Positions 1 through 6,501 are shown, numbered from the stretch's first letter. The stretch is DNA of 7,020 nucleotides from Actinomycetota bacterium (GCA_009705435.1 WLTJ01000083.1:1-7020), one strand, 5' to 3'. A program made the numbers and translations. The notes: generated by a model not told the origin, from the letters alone.

Positions 1-794
1 CCTGTGACCGACTGAGCAGCCTCAACAATCGGGAAAATAGCGTCAGTCTCCCAGACACTGTCCTTGCCCTGCAGGAGAGCCAATATTCTCTCAAGACCTG
101 CTCCCGTATCAATGGAAGGCTTCGGCAGTGCCACACGTGACCCATCACTTGACTGGTTGTACTGCATGAAAACCAGGTTCCAAAACTCCATAAAACGATC
201 ACCGTGCGGATCATTTAACGGTCCACCAGGTGGGCCAAACTCAGACCCGCGGTCAATATGCAGTTCGGAACATGGTCCGCACGGACCAGTATCTCCCATT
301 TGCCAAAAGTTGTCCTTATCACCGAGACGTTGAATGCGATCCATGGGCACACCAACTTCTTCGTGCCACATCGCCTCGGCTTCATCGTCACTTGTATGGA
401 CCGTTACCCAAATACGGTCTCCATCGAAGCCCAAGGTCTCAGTCACGAATTCCCAACTCCAAGGAATCGCTTTGGACTTGAAGTAATCACCGAAAGAAAA
501 ATTGCCCATCATCTCAAAGAAGACGAGGTGACGCTTAGTGCGGCCGACATCATCAAGGTCGTTGTGTTTGCCACCGGCACGAGCGCATTTCTGAATGGTG
601 GCTGCCCGACTGTACGGCGCAACCTCATCACCAACAAAGTAGGGCTTAAAAGGGACCATCCCTGCAACGGTGAACAAGACCGTCGGATCGTGAGGAATCA
701 AACTGGCCGATGGGACCGCCATGTGATCGCGTTCAGCGAAAAATTTGAGGAAGCTCGTTCTCAGTTCTTGTGCAGTGCGCGGAGGCAAATTCAT
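1..794 (-). CDS. alaS: Alanyl-tRNA synthetase, N-terminal part (3' end beyond window)
   Basis: This gene encodes the enzyme that charges tRNA-Ala with alanine in the cytoplasm, using ATP. The 264 codons present cover most of the class II aminoacylation core. Visible motifs are FTVAGMVPFKPYF (41-53), the RAGGKHNDLDDVG stretch (72-84), motif 2 in RHLVFFEMMGNFSFGD (88-103), FWQMGDTGPCGPCSE (163-177), WNLVFMQ (205-211) and the motif 3 region DTGAGLERI (229-237). The family is usually about 870-900 residues, so the rest of the core, the tRNA-recognition and editing domains and the C-terminal domain lie outside the window. The ATG at 794 is chosen because an in-frame TAG lies five codons upstream and the family alignment begins here (TAQELRTSFLKFF). 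There is no Shine-Dalgarno sequence. The gene diverges from the cysteine-rich gene at 857. Identity is certain from the motifs; the reading frame is intact as far as seen. Confidence 0.98.
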   Translation of the reverse strand, partial: MNLPPRTAQELRTSFLKFFAERDHMAVPSASLIPHDPTVLFTVAGMVPFKPYFVGDEVAPYSRAATIQKCARAGGKHNDLDDVGRTKRHLVFFEMMGNFSFGDYFKSKAIPWSWEFVTETLGFDGDRIWVTVHTSDDEAEAMWHEEVGVPMDRIQRLGDKDNFWQMGDTGPCGPCSELHIDRGSEFGPPGGPLNDPHGDRFMEFWNLVFMQYNQSSDGSRVALPKPSIDTGAGLERILALLQGKDSVWETDAIFPIVEAAQSVT

Positions 795-803
795 AACGCT
801 CAA

Positions 804-809
804 ATCCTA
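804..809 (-). promoter_or_regulatory. Putative -10 element of alaS
   Basis: On the minus strand this reads TAGGAT, matching the TANNNT actinobacterial -10 pattern, and lies nine bases before the alaS ATG. Transcription would start within about three bases of the ATG, giving a very short or absent leader, in keeping with the lack of a ribosome binding site. No convincing -35 is visible. Confidence 0.45.
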
Positions 810-844
810 CCCGTGGGCACCTGCCTGAAAGAGAGATATTCCCC

Positions 845-850
845 TAACCT
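845..850 (+). promoter_or_regulatory. Putative -10 element, leaderless start of the cysteine-rich gene
   Basis: TAACCT is followed by exactly six bases (GTCCGA) and then the GTG start at 857, so the predicted first transcribed base is the G of the start codon. No purine-rich ribosome binding site lies at the normal distance; the nearest (GAAAGAGAGA, about 827-836) is about 20 bases away. The element is back to back with the alaS -10 in a 62-bp divergent gap. Confidence 0.5.
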
Positions 851-856
851 GTCCGA

Positions 857-1663
857 GTGAGTAAACGTCTAACAACCCCCGCTACGTCCGTTCGAGTCAG
901 AAAATCGGTTCCAGTCGCTCCAGTTCAAGAACTCTCTGGTCGTCATCAAGATCTGCATGAAATGATCAGTTTTGAGGATCCCCATCATCAACGCACATGG
1001 ACGTTTGATGCGACTTTTATGCGTTCTTCGTGGAAATGTATTTTTGGTGAGGGATGTCAAGGAATCCATGAAGTCGCTACGCCAGAACTCAATGAGGGTT
1101 GTTGCTCACTAGGCGCCCATTTTGTTGATGAGGATGATGTTGCCAATGTTGTAAAAGCAGTGGTCCGTTTGACAAAGAAAAATTGGCAATTCAAGGACAA
1201 AGCCAAGACGAAAGGCTTCCTGAAAAGCAATAAAGACGGCGACACAATGACGCGTCGAGTGGATGGTGCATGCATCTTCCTTAATCGACCGGGCTTTGAG
1301 GGCGGCGCCGGTTGTGCCTTTCATATCGCAGCCACTGAGGCCAATGAGCGCCCACTCGATTGGAAGCCGAATGTTTGTTGGCAATTACCATTGCGCCTTG
1401 AACACAACACCGACAGCAATGGTTGGGTGAACACTGTCGTCCGCGAATGGAAACGACGCGACTGGGGTGCAGGTGGCGATGATCTTCATTGGTGGTGTAC
1501 CGAAAACTCCGACGCTTTCGTTGGCAAAGAACCCGTGTACAAATACCTCAAAGATGAAATTTGCGAGACTGTGACCGAGGAGGTCTACGACCTCCTCGTG
1601 GAAATTCTGGAGCGACCAACAGCAGTTCCGCTTGCGCATCCAGTTATGCGAACCCGTAAATAA
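857..1663 (+). CDS. Conserved-looking cysteine-rich protein of unknown function
   Basis: A 268-residue soluble protein with no signal peptide or membrane segment. It has nine cysteines: C61, C67, adjacent C82-C83, C139, C153, C174, C214 and C236. Several sit in motif-like contexts: GCCSLGAHF (81-89), GACIFLNRPGFEGGAGC (137-153), VCWQLPLR (173-180) and DLHWWC (209-214). The clustered cysteines, including a CC pair, recall the YkgJ/UPF0153 and DUF3109 type zinc- or iron-chelating proteins, but the spacing does not follow the simple CxxCxxCC pattern and I cannot assign it firmly. It more likely binds a metal or Fe-S centre than forms disulfides, because it looks cytoplasmic. The GTG start is preferred because of the -10 element six bases upstream; the first roughly 40 residues look unconserved, so a later start is possible. 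It diverges from alaS and converges on typA with 7 bp between stops. Function is not known. Confidence 0.85.
   Translation: MSKRLTTPATSVRVRKSVPVAPVQELSGRHQDLHEMISFEDPHHQRTWTFDATFMRSSWKCIFGEGCQGIHEVATPELNEGCCSLGAHFVDEDDVANVVKAVVRLTKKNWQFKDKAKTKGFLKSNKDGDTMTRRVDGACIFLNRPGFEGGAGCAFHIAATEANERPLDWKPNVCWQLPLRLEHNTDSNGWVNTVVREWKRRDWGAGGDDLHWWCTENSDAFVGKEPVYKYLKDEICETVTEEVYDLLVEILERPTAVPLAHPVMRTRK
1576..1598. repeat. Perfect 10-bp inverted repeat (hairpin) near gene 3' end
   Basis: The arms are CGAGGAGGTC (1576-1585) and GACCTCCTCG (1589-1598) with a three-base TAC loop. It lies inside the cysteine-rich coding sequence, about 65 bp before its stop, and about 70 bp beyond the stop of convergent typA. 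Neither side has a T-run, so it is not a classical intrinsic terminator. It could halt typA read-through as a U-less hairpin, or be a by-product of the codons for EEVYDLL. Confidence 0.6.
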
Positions 1664-1670
1664 CTCGCCT

Positions 1671-3503
1671 TTAGTTTGACTTTTTAAAGGCCTTCTTACG
1701 ATCTTCAGGATTGAGATAACGCTTACGAACGCGAATCGCCTTAGGGGTGATCTCTACCAGTTCATCATCGGCGATCCACTCAATAGCCGTCTCGAGCGTG
1801 TGAATCTTTGGTGCAGCTAACTTGACACCGTCATCATGGCTATGCGTTCGAATATTGTTCTTTTCCTTGGCGCGGACCGCGTTCACGACCATCTCATCGC
1901 CGCGAGAACTTTCTCCGACAACCATACCTTCATATGTCTTTTCACCTGGCTCGACGAACAATTCTCCGCGTAACTGCAAGTTGTCAAGCGCGTACGCCGT
2001 GACCATTCCCTCACGGTCGGCGATCATCGCGCCACCTAGACGATGAGGCAACTCGCCACACCAAGGCATCCAACCAGCATGGTTTTGATGCAACATGGCT
2101 GTACCACGAGTTGCTGTCATCAGTAACGAACGGAAGCCAATCAAACCACGGCTCGGGCATTCAAACGTAATGACTGATCGGCCTGGGTCACCGGACCTGA
2201 GGTCAGTGACGCGGCCTTTACGAGGCGCCAACGCTTGGGTGACGGCGCCCACATATTCATCTGGTACGTCACAAACACCGCGCTCAAGAGGTTCAAACTT
2301 CTTGCCGTTTACCTCTTTGGTGATGACCTCTGGTCGACTGACTTGTAATTCAAATCCCTCACGGCGCATACCTTCAATGAGTACCGCCAATTGCAATTCT
2401 CCACGACCCGCCACTTCCATGACGTCGGCCGAATCAGTCTCATGCAATTTGATGGAGACGTTGCCCAAAACCTCTTTGTGCAAACGATCAATGAGGTGGC
2501 GACTGGTGAGATACTTTCCATCTCGCCCTGCAAATGGCGATGTATTAACGCCAAATGTCATTCGAAGCACAGGCTCATCGACTGTCAGACGTGGCAGAGC
2601 CACAGGGTTGTCGGTTGAGGCAATGGTGTCGCCAATCTCGACTTCTGGGAAACCAGCGACGACAAAGAGGTCACCAGCACGAAGTTCGTCAACTTCAACC
2701 CGACCGACGCCCATGTAGGCCATCAATTGGGATAGCCGACGCTTCAAAGGGGGCTGCCCTTCAGCAAACTCTTCTTCAAGGAGTGCGACCATTTCACCTT
2801 TACGCAAAACACCTTGATACACGCGACCTATTGCCAGACGACCGAGATACTCCGATGCGTCAAGGTTGGTCACCAAGGCTTGCAGGGGCGCATCTGGGTC
2901 CCCGGTCGGGGCTGGAATGCGTTCGATGATCGTGTCAAGCAGCGCAGAGAGGTCTGCGTCTTGGGCAGGCATACCAAGCCCAACCATCGTGCGACCTTCA
3001 CGTGCGACTGCGGAAATCACCGAGAAATCAATGTGGTGATCGTCAGCCTCAAGGTCGATAAATAACTGGTAGACCTCATCGAGAACTTCTTCGGCTCTTG
3101 CATCGCCGCGGTCAACCTTGTTGATGACAACGATGGCGGGCAAATTCAGTGATAGCGCCTTTTGCAGGACATAACGCGTTTGTGGGAGTGGACCTTCGGC
3201 TGCGTCAACCAGAAGCAAAATGCCATCGACCATGGTTAACGCACGCTCAACTTCACCACCGAAGTCAGCGTGTCCTGGGGTGTCAACTAAGTTGATCTTG
3301 GTGTCCTTATAGGTCACTGATGCAGCCTTGGCAAGAATGGTGATGCCTCGCTCGCGTTCTTGATCATTGGAGTCCATAACTCGGTCAACAACAGCTTGGT
3401 GAGCGGCAAAAGTGCCGGTGGCGCGCAACAATGCGTCAACGAGCGTGGTTTTGCCATGATCTACGTGCGCGACTAACGCAACATTACGTATTTGTTTTGC
3501 CAT
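1671..3503 (-). CDS. typA: Ribosome-associated translational GTPase TypA/BipA
   Basis: TypA/BipA is an EF-G-like GTPase that binds the 70S ribosome and supports 50S assembly and stress or cold adaptation. The 610-residue length fits the family (about 600-615). The G-domain motifs are intact: AHVDHGKT P-loop (12-19), switch I ERERGITI (49-56), DTPGH (74-78) and NKVD (128-131). Later EF-G-like domains and the BipA-specific C-terminal region follow, with family signatures such as GRGELQLAVLIEGMRREG and FVEPGEKTYEGMVVGE. The ATG at 3503 gives the usual MAKQIRNVALVAHVDHGKT beginning; an in-frame TTG five codons upstream is rejected. No good ribosome binding site precedes the ATG, but the stop of the 66-residue gene is only 20 bp upstream, suggesting co-transcription and possibly coupled translation. 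The stop is 7 bp from that of the convergent cysteine-rich gene. Confidence 0.98.
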   Translation of the reverse strand: MAKQIRNVALVAHVDHGKTTLVDALLRATGTFAAHQAVVDRVMDSNDQERERGITILAKAASVTYKDTKINLVDTPGHADFGGEVERALTMVDGILLLVDAAEGPLPQTRYVLQKALSLNLPAIVVINKVDRGDARAEEVLDEVYQLFIDLEADDHHIDFSVISAVAREGRTMVGLGMPAQDADLSALLDTIIERIPAPTGDPDAPLQALVTNLDASEYLGRLAIGRVYQGVLRKGEMVALLEEEFAEGQPPLKRRLSQLMAYMGVGRVEVDELRAGDLFVVAGFPEVEIGDTIASTDNPVALPRLTVDEPVLRMTFGVNTSPFAGRDGKYLTSRHLIDRLHKEVLGNVSIKLHETDSADVMEVAGRGELQLAVLIEGMRREGFELQVSRPEVITKEVNGKKFEPLERGVCDVPDEYVGAVTQALAPRKGRVTDLRSGDPGRSVITFECPSRGLIGFRSLLMTATRGTAMLHQNHAGWMPWCGELPHRLGGAMIADREGMVTAYALDNLQLRGELFVEPGEKTYEGMVVGESSRGDEMVVNAVRAKEKNNIRTHSHDDGVKLAAPKIHTLETAIEWIADDELVEITPKAIRVRKRYLNPEDRKKAFKKSN

Positions 3504-3523
3504 ATCAATTGTGGGCAACCGGC

Positions 3524-3724
3524 TTATGCCTGGTCGTCATCCTCTTCCTCAACATCATCTTCATCATCAAAGACGACTCCATATTTTTCAGCTAGTGCGG
3601 CGTACTCGTCATCTTGCGACCGCGGTTGAGAATCTCCGCCAACTAAACCGAGATCTAAGGCACTTGGCCCTGCTTGTTTCAATTTTCGCGCTTCTTCGAA
3701 GCGACGGTGACGACCCTTTTTCAC
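3524..3724 (-). CDS. Small charge-segregated protein of unknown function (66 aa)
   Basis: The product has a strongly basic N-terminus (KKGRHRRFEEARKLK, residues 2-16), a middle without obvious motifs, a helix-like segment DDEYAALAEKYG (38-49), and a very acidic tail in which 11 of residues 53-64 are Asp or Glu. There is no membrane segment and no cysteine. The GTG start at 3724 has a Shine-Dalgarno-like CGGAG seven bases upstream. The gene is the first of a unit with typA (20 bp gap). A basic head of this kind could contact RNA or ribosomes, which would suit the typA neighbour, but that is inference. I do not recognise the family with certainty. The case that it is real rests on its start signal, its position, and a composition unlike a random reading frame. 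Confidence 0.8.
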   Translation of the reverse strand: MKKGRHRRFEEARKLKQAGPSALDLGLVGGDSQPRSQDDEYAALAEKYGVVFDDEDDVEEEDDDQA

Positions 3725-3731
3725 GTTAGGG

Positions 3732-3736
3732 CTCCG
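3732..3736 (-). promoter_or_regulatory. Shine-Dalgarno-like site for the 66-aa gene, with nearby -10
   Basis: CGGAG on the minus strand lies seven bases before the GTG at 3724 and supports that start. A TAAGTT (-10-like) sits immediately upstream at 3742-3737. If that element were used, the transcript would start near 3730 and lose the ribosome binding site, so either the promoter lies further upstream in the gap or the leader is only about six bases long. Confidence 0.45.
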
Positions 3737-3830
3737 AACTTAAGAGAGGGGTTGAGGACTAAAAAACGCAAGATCACCCAAGTCGAACTAGGGCGACTGA
3801 GGCAACCGTTATCCACCACACGTCAAACGC

Positions 3831-3853
3831 AGGCGTCACACAGTTTAGGCGTC
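3831..3853. repeat. Direct repeat AGGCGTC x2
   Basis: AGGCGTC occurs at 3831-3837 and 3847-3853, a 16-bp offset between unit starts, within the regulatory gap upstream of the 66-aa gene and typA. This could be a paired regulator site, or chance. Confidence 0.35.
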
Positions 3854-3911
3854 CAAGAGCGCAAAATGTGGGAACTTGCTTGCCATTCCACGTTTTGGCC
3901 AACTTTAGGGG

Positions 3912-3947
3912 TGACAATTGGCTCAATTACTCTTATGACAATTACTC
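3912..3947. repeat. Small direct-repeat cluster at the end of rnd
   Basis: CAATTACTC occurs exactly at 3924-3932 and 3939-3947 (15-bp offset), and TGACAATT at 3912-3919 and 3936-3943. The second copies cover the rnd stop codon (TAA on the minus strand at 3944-3942) and its last codon. The pattern suggests a short local duplication at the gene end. Confidence 0.55.
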
Positions 3948-5105
3948 GGGAGCTTCTGGGGAGACCGAACCACGCATCATTTTCAGGCCTCCATGACCAT
4001 CAAAGGAGAGACCTAATTCGCCGGATAGCAAAGATTTAAGGTCGCTACCTACTAAATCCCGCCTCCAACCAGTGAGCAAACGGGCGGCCTGATCCTGCCG
4101 AATAAAGGCCAAAATGTCATTGCGTGTGGCCAGTAGGGCGTTATCTATCTTTTGCACTCGCGCAACCTCACTCAACCAAGCTGAGATCAGCGTGATCGCA
4201 GGGCGCAGATGCCGATCAACATCGTCCGAGTCAGAAACGGGTATTTCCAGTGGTTTGCCTTGACCCAGTCGTACGGCGGCCAAGATCTCAGTACCGACGG
4301 CTCCTCGCGTATGGCGTTCGTCCACGCCTCGGGACTGAGCCAACTCGCTGATGGAGGCCGGTTCGCGTTGTGCGATTCCTTGAAGCGCTAAGTCAGGTAA
4401 AACCTGCCGCGGAGGAATGTCACTCGCCATCGCCCGGCGTTCTCGCCACTCAGCCAGGGATGCTAAGACGCCTCGAGTGCGCGGCTTTAATGCCCGCACA
4501 TCTTTTTGTTTCTGCCAAGCGTCTGCTGGATCTCCAGCTCCAACTTTACGATTGCGTAATTCTTCACAAGCATCGAGGGCCCATTGCGTGCGACCTAGCT
4601 CGTCTAACTTGGCGGTCAATAAATCGTGGAGTTCAAAAAGATGTTCAACATCAGAGGCTGCATAAGATTTTTGCCCTTCCGTTAGTGGACGGCGCAGCCA
4701 GTCTGTGAGTCGGTCACCTTTGGGGAGTGCGATTTTTAGTTCGGCATTAACTAAAGAGGCTAAGGAAGGGGTCGAGTAACCAAGGAATCCCGCCGCCACT
4801 TGAGTGTCAAAGATGTGCTGCGGAATGACACCGATGGCGTGTGACAAAACGTCAAGATCTTGCTGAGCCGCATGAAGCACGATGAGATGATGTGGTCCAA
4901 AAATTTGACTCAACATGCGCGCATCACAAGACAATGGGTCAACAATCGCCAGACCGTCGCTCCATGCCAGTTGCACCAAAGCCAGTCGCGGAAAATAGGT
5001 TTTCTCACGGTGGAATTCGGTGTCCAAGGCGACCCTTGTCTCAGCCATCAAACCATCAAGCAATGCTTTCAGGTCACGATCATTATCAATCCATGAAAAG
5101 GTCAC
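3942..5105 (-). CDS. rnd: Ribonuclease D family 3'-5' exoribonuclease with HRDC domain
   Basis: RNase D trims 3' ends of tRNA precursors and other stable RNAs in the cytoplasm. The 387-residue protein has an N-terminal DEDDy exonuclease domain with all expected residues: D28 and E30 in DTEF (Exo I), D83 in HAAQQDLDVL (Exo II), and Y148 and D152 in YAASDV (Exo III). An HRDC domain follows at about 208-282, then a C-terminal region (about 290-375) that may be a second HRDC-like fold. The length is close to characterised RNase D proteins. The GTG start at 5105 overlaps the rhodanese stop by 4 bp (GTGA), with AGGAG ten bases upstream, indicating translational coupling. A GATAAT sequence within the same overlap (5116-5111) could be an internal -10. 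It is the last gene of the DUF3151-mobA-rhodanese-rnd unit. Confidence 0.95.
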   Translation of the reverse strand: MTFSWIDNDRDLKALLDGLMAETRVALDTEFHREKTYFPRLALVQLAWSDGLAIVDPLSCDARMLSQIFGPHHLIVLHAAQQDLDVLSHAIGVIPQHIFDTQVAAGFLGYSTPSLASLVNAELKIALPKGDRLTDWLRRPLTEGQKSYAASDVEHLFELHDLLTAKLDELGRTQWALDACEELRNRKVGAGDPADAWQKQKDVRALKPRTRGVLASLAEWRERRAMASDIPPRQVLPDLALQGIAQREPASISELAQSRGVDERHTRGAVGTEILAAVRLGQGKPLEIPVSDSDDVDRHLRPAITLISAWLSEVARVQKIDNALLATRNDILAFIRQDQAARLLTGWRRDLVGSDLKSLLSGELGLSFDGHGGLKMMRGSVSPEAPE

Positions 5106-5437
5106 GTCGGATTATCTCCTAGAACCACATCGCGACCACTGTGCAACCATGCAAGTGTGCCACCTGCGATATTCACGACATTCAGTGACTCTCCCGCCAA
5201 ATACTCGCAAGCCTGAGCACTCCGGCCGCCAACTTTGCAGATGAAGTAAGTAGGCGATCCGTCTGCGCTGACACACTCTTCAACACGATCGGGTATCTCC
5301 TGTAAAGCTATGTGCACAGCTCCTGTCACATGACCAGATTGATACTCATCTAATTGACGCACGTCAATCAAGAGGATTCCGTTCTCAAGCAAATTTGCTA
5401 AGTCATCAACTGAAATCTCCGAAGGATATGCGGGCAT
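5102..5437 (-). CDS. Single-domain rhodanese-like sulfurtransferase
   Basis: This is a 111-residue single rhodanese domain, the usual size for GlpE/PspE-like proteins, which carry sulfane sulfur as a cysteine persulfide. Visible are the LLIDVR motif (22-27) followed by DEYQSGHVTGAVHI (30-43), the active-site loop CKVGGRS (67-73) with catalytic C67, and the C-terminal GGTLAW (92-97). The six-residue loop starting at the cysteine and the retained arginine argue for an active sulfurtransferase rather than a phosphatase-type or dead domain. There is no signal peptide, so it is cytoplasmic. The ATG start is 18 bp after the mobA stop and is preceded by TAGTTT plus six bases, suggesting its own leaderless promoter inside the operon. 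It overlaps rnd by 4 bp. The physiological sulfur acceptor cannot be told from the sequence; the mobA neighbour makes a cofactor or thiolation role conceivable only. Confidence 0.95.
   Translation of the reverse strand: MPAYPSEISVDDLANLLENGILLIDVRQLDEYQSGHVTGAVHIALQEIPDRVEECVSADGSPTYFICKVGGRSAQACEYLAGESLNVVNIAGGTLAWLHSGRDVVLGDNPT
5116..5120 (-). promoter_or_regulatory. Ribosome binding site of rnd inside the rhodanese gene
   Basis: AGGAG on the minus strand lies ten bases before the rnd GTG, inside the last codons of the rhodanese gene. It supports the GTG start that overlaps the rhodanese stop. The spacing is slightly long. Confidence 0.55.
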
Positions 5438-5443
5438 TAGTAC

Positions 5444-5449
5444 AAACTA
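5444..5449 (-). promoter_or_regulatory. Putative internal -10 for a leaderless rhodanese transcript
   Basis: On the minus strand TAGTTT is followed by six bases (GTACTA) and then the ATG at 5437, the same layout as at other starts in this window. It lies in the 18-bp gap after mobA. There is no ribosome binding site at the right distance, so this may provide separate expression of rhodanese and rnd. Confidence 0.45.
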
Positions 5450-5455
5450 GCGCAG

Positions 5456-6034
5456 TCAAGACTTGAGTCTGCTGAAGTCATCAGGTGAATTAAAATTGGC
5501 AAGGTGGCTGTAGGGCACGAGAACTCGCATGGTTTCAAAAGTCTGAACCACCTGGCTCACCTTGCGCTCTCCTGCAGCAAGGGATCGGTTCACGATGTCT
5601 GAGGTGCTTGATACTCGCCATGCTGAGCAAAGGGGTTGGTTGACCTCAATGTGTGTGTCATCTGTTGAGTATGCGTACACCACATCAGCCTCGCTATGGA
5701 TCATGGCAAGATACAAAGCATCAAAATCATCTCTGGTGACCATGAAAAGGTCCACCGCAAGAATAAACGCGATTCCTTCTTGGGCGTGATTAAGGGCTGT
5801 GGCAATTCCGTCAAGTGGACCTTGTCCCCCATCTTGATCCTCAAGGTGGACCCAGGGATACGAAGCGAATAACTCTTTACTCCGACCGACAATGAAAACG
5901 CCGTCGGGGCATAGTTCTTGCAAAAGCTGACACTGACGCTCAACCGCCGACTGAGATGAGACCGGTAGGAAGGCCTTGTCCACACCCATGCGGCGACTAT
6001 TGCCACCTGCCAAGACGTAACCTCGGCGCTGCAT
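5456..6034 (-). CDS. mobA: Molybdenum cofactor guanylyltransferase (MobA-like)
   Basis: MobA-type enzymes attach a nucleotide (GMP from GTP) to molybdopterin to make the dinucleotide form of the molybdenum cofactor. The 192-residue protein matches family length and shows the nucleotide-binding signature LAGGNSRRMGVDKAFLP (8-24), GPLDGIATAL (72-81), the metal-binding aspartate D95 in AVDLF, QPLCSAW (133-139) and the C-terminal NFNSPDDF (180-187, usually NINTPEDL). The usual proline after the CDxP-type aspartate is replaced by Phe, a mild deviation. No other molybdopterin gene is visible, so the substrate (MPT, or another nucleotidyl acceptor as in MobA-like relatives) is inferred from motifs alone. 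The ATG start is 8 bp after the DUF3151 stop; a GAGGG (6052-6048) inside the end of that gene lies 13 bases upstream, long for a ribosome binding site. Confidence 0.88.
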   Translation of the reverse strand: MQRRGYVLAGGNSRRMGVDKAFLPVSSQSAVERQCQLLQELCPDGVFIVGRSKELFASYPWVHLEDQDGGQGPLDGIATALNHAQEGIAFILAVDLFMVTRDDFDALYLAMIHSEADVVYAYSTDDTHIEVNQPLCSAWRVSSTSDIVNRSLAAGERKVSQVVQTFETMRVLVPYSHLANFNSPDDFSRLKS

Positions 6035-6042
6035 CGACTATA

Positions 6043-6495
6043 TCAATCCCTCGTGATTGCTGCCGGGACACCTGATGGGTCAAGTTGCAACAAGAAAATG
6101 ATGCAACGCTCGGCTTCGTCGGATTCTCCAATCAAAGCAGCCATTTGCTGAAGACCATGAAGACAACGCAGAAAACCTTGATTCGATGGCTGATCCCAAC
6201 GAACATAGCCCGAACCACGCCAACCATTTTGTCGCAAAGTGTCTAAACCACGGTGATAACCGATGCGATAGTACGCATATCGCTCCAAAACATCTCTTCC
6301 ACTATCACCTAAATGAGCCCAAGCAAAGAGTGAGCGGGGGTGACGCATAGCGACCTCGCCAAACAGTGCGAGGTGCTCTCGTACAGGTGCGGCGGCGGCC
6401 TGTGCAAGTGATTCCCTAATTGACGCATCCTCGAGGGGCAAAACGGTCGTGGGTGGCCCCTGCGGTGTGAGATTAATTGGATTGCTATTGCTCAT
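6043..6495 (-). CDS. DUF3151 family protein
   Basis: This 150-residue protein matches my memory of DUF3151, an uncharacterised actinobacterial family of about 130-150 residues. The match rests on RHPRSLFAWAHLGD (about 54-67), the central YAYYRIGYHRGLDTLRQNGW (76-95), the WDQPSNQGFLRCL stretch, and the end IGESDEAERCIIFLLQLDP. It looks all-helical, TPR-like in feel, cytoplasmic, without membrane segments. The frame is open upstream to 6699, but that extension overlaps the divergent gene at 6551 and is not conserved-looking. The ATG at 6495 is preferred because TACTGT lies exactly six bases upstream and the family start (short polar stretch, then a PPTTVLP-type segment) begins here. It heads the unit leading to mobA, rhodanese and rnd. 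Function is unknown; the DUF3151 label is from recognition, not a search. Confidence 0.9.
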   Translation of the reverse strand: MSNSNPINLTPQGPPTTVLPLEDASIRESLAQAAAAPVREHLALFGEVAMRHPRSLFAWAHLGDSGRDVLERYAYYRIGYHRGLDTLRQNGWRGSGYVRWDQPSNQGFLRCLHGLQQMAALIGESDEAERCIIFLLQLDPSGVPAAITRD

Positions 6496-6501
6496 AGAGA
6501 C

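Larger units (their letters stand above)
3725..3941. other. Intergenic gap between rnd and the typA unit
   Basis: This 217-bp gap lies between the end of the rnd operon and the start of the typA unit, both on the minus strand. It should hold the rnd-operon terminator and the typA-unit promoter. I see no strong GC stem followed by a T-run. It contains small direct repeats (listed separately) and short frames of about 13-22 codons on the minus strand that I cannot support as genes. Confidence 0.6.

Noticed and set aside
258..860. 200-codon plus-strand open frame ending with a GTGA overlap on the gene at 857
   Set aside because: It is antisense to alaS, whose motifs are unmistakable, and its translation shows no family features; the overlap is coincidental.
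1664..1670. Terminator between the convergent gene ends
   Set aside because: Only seven bases separate the stops, too few for a hairpin; the nearest stem is inside the coding sequence at 1576-1598.
2095..2718. 207-codon plus-strand open frame
   Set aside because: It is antisense to typA and rich in Ser, Arg, Thr and Pro, as expected of a shadow frame.
3504..3518. Upstream TTG start for typA giving a 615-aa protein
   Set aside because: The family start fits the ATG at 3503, and the extra five residues have no ribosome binding site.
3809..3817. TTATCCACC, one base from a DnaA box
   Set aside because: It is a single copy with no cluster, AT-rich element or origin genes nearby.
3877..3909. Possible rnd terminator (GGAA...TTCC and TTGGCCAA palindromes)
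   Set aside because: The stems are short, with no following T-run in the minus direction.
3674..4039. 121-codon plus-strand open frame across the rnd-typA gap
   Set aside because: It overlaps the start of the 66-aa gene and the end of rnd on the other strand, and has no start signal or recognisable motif.
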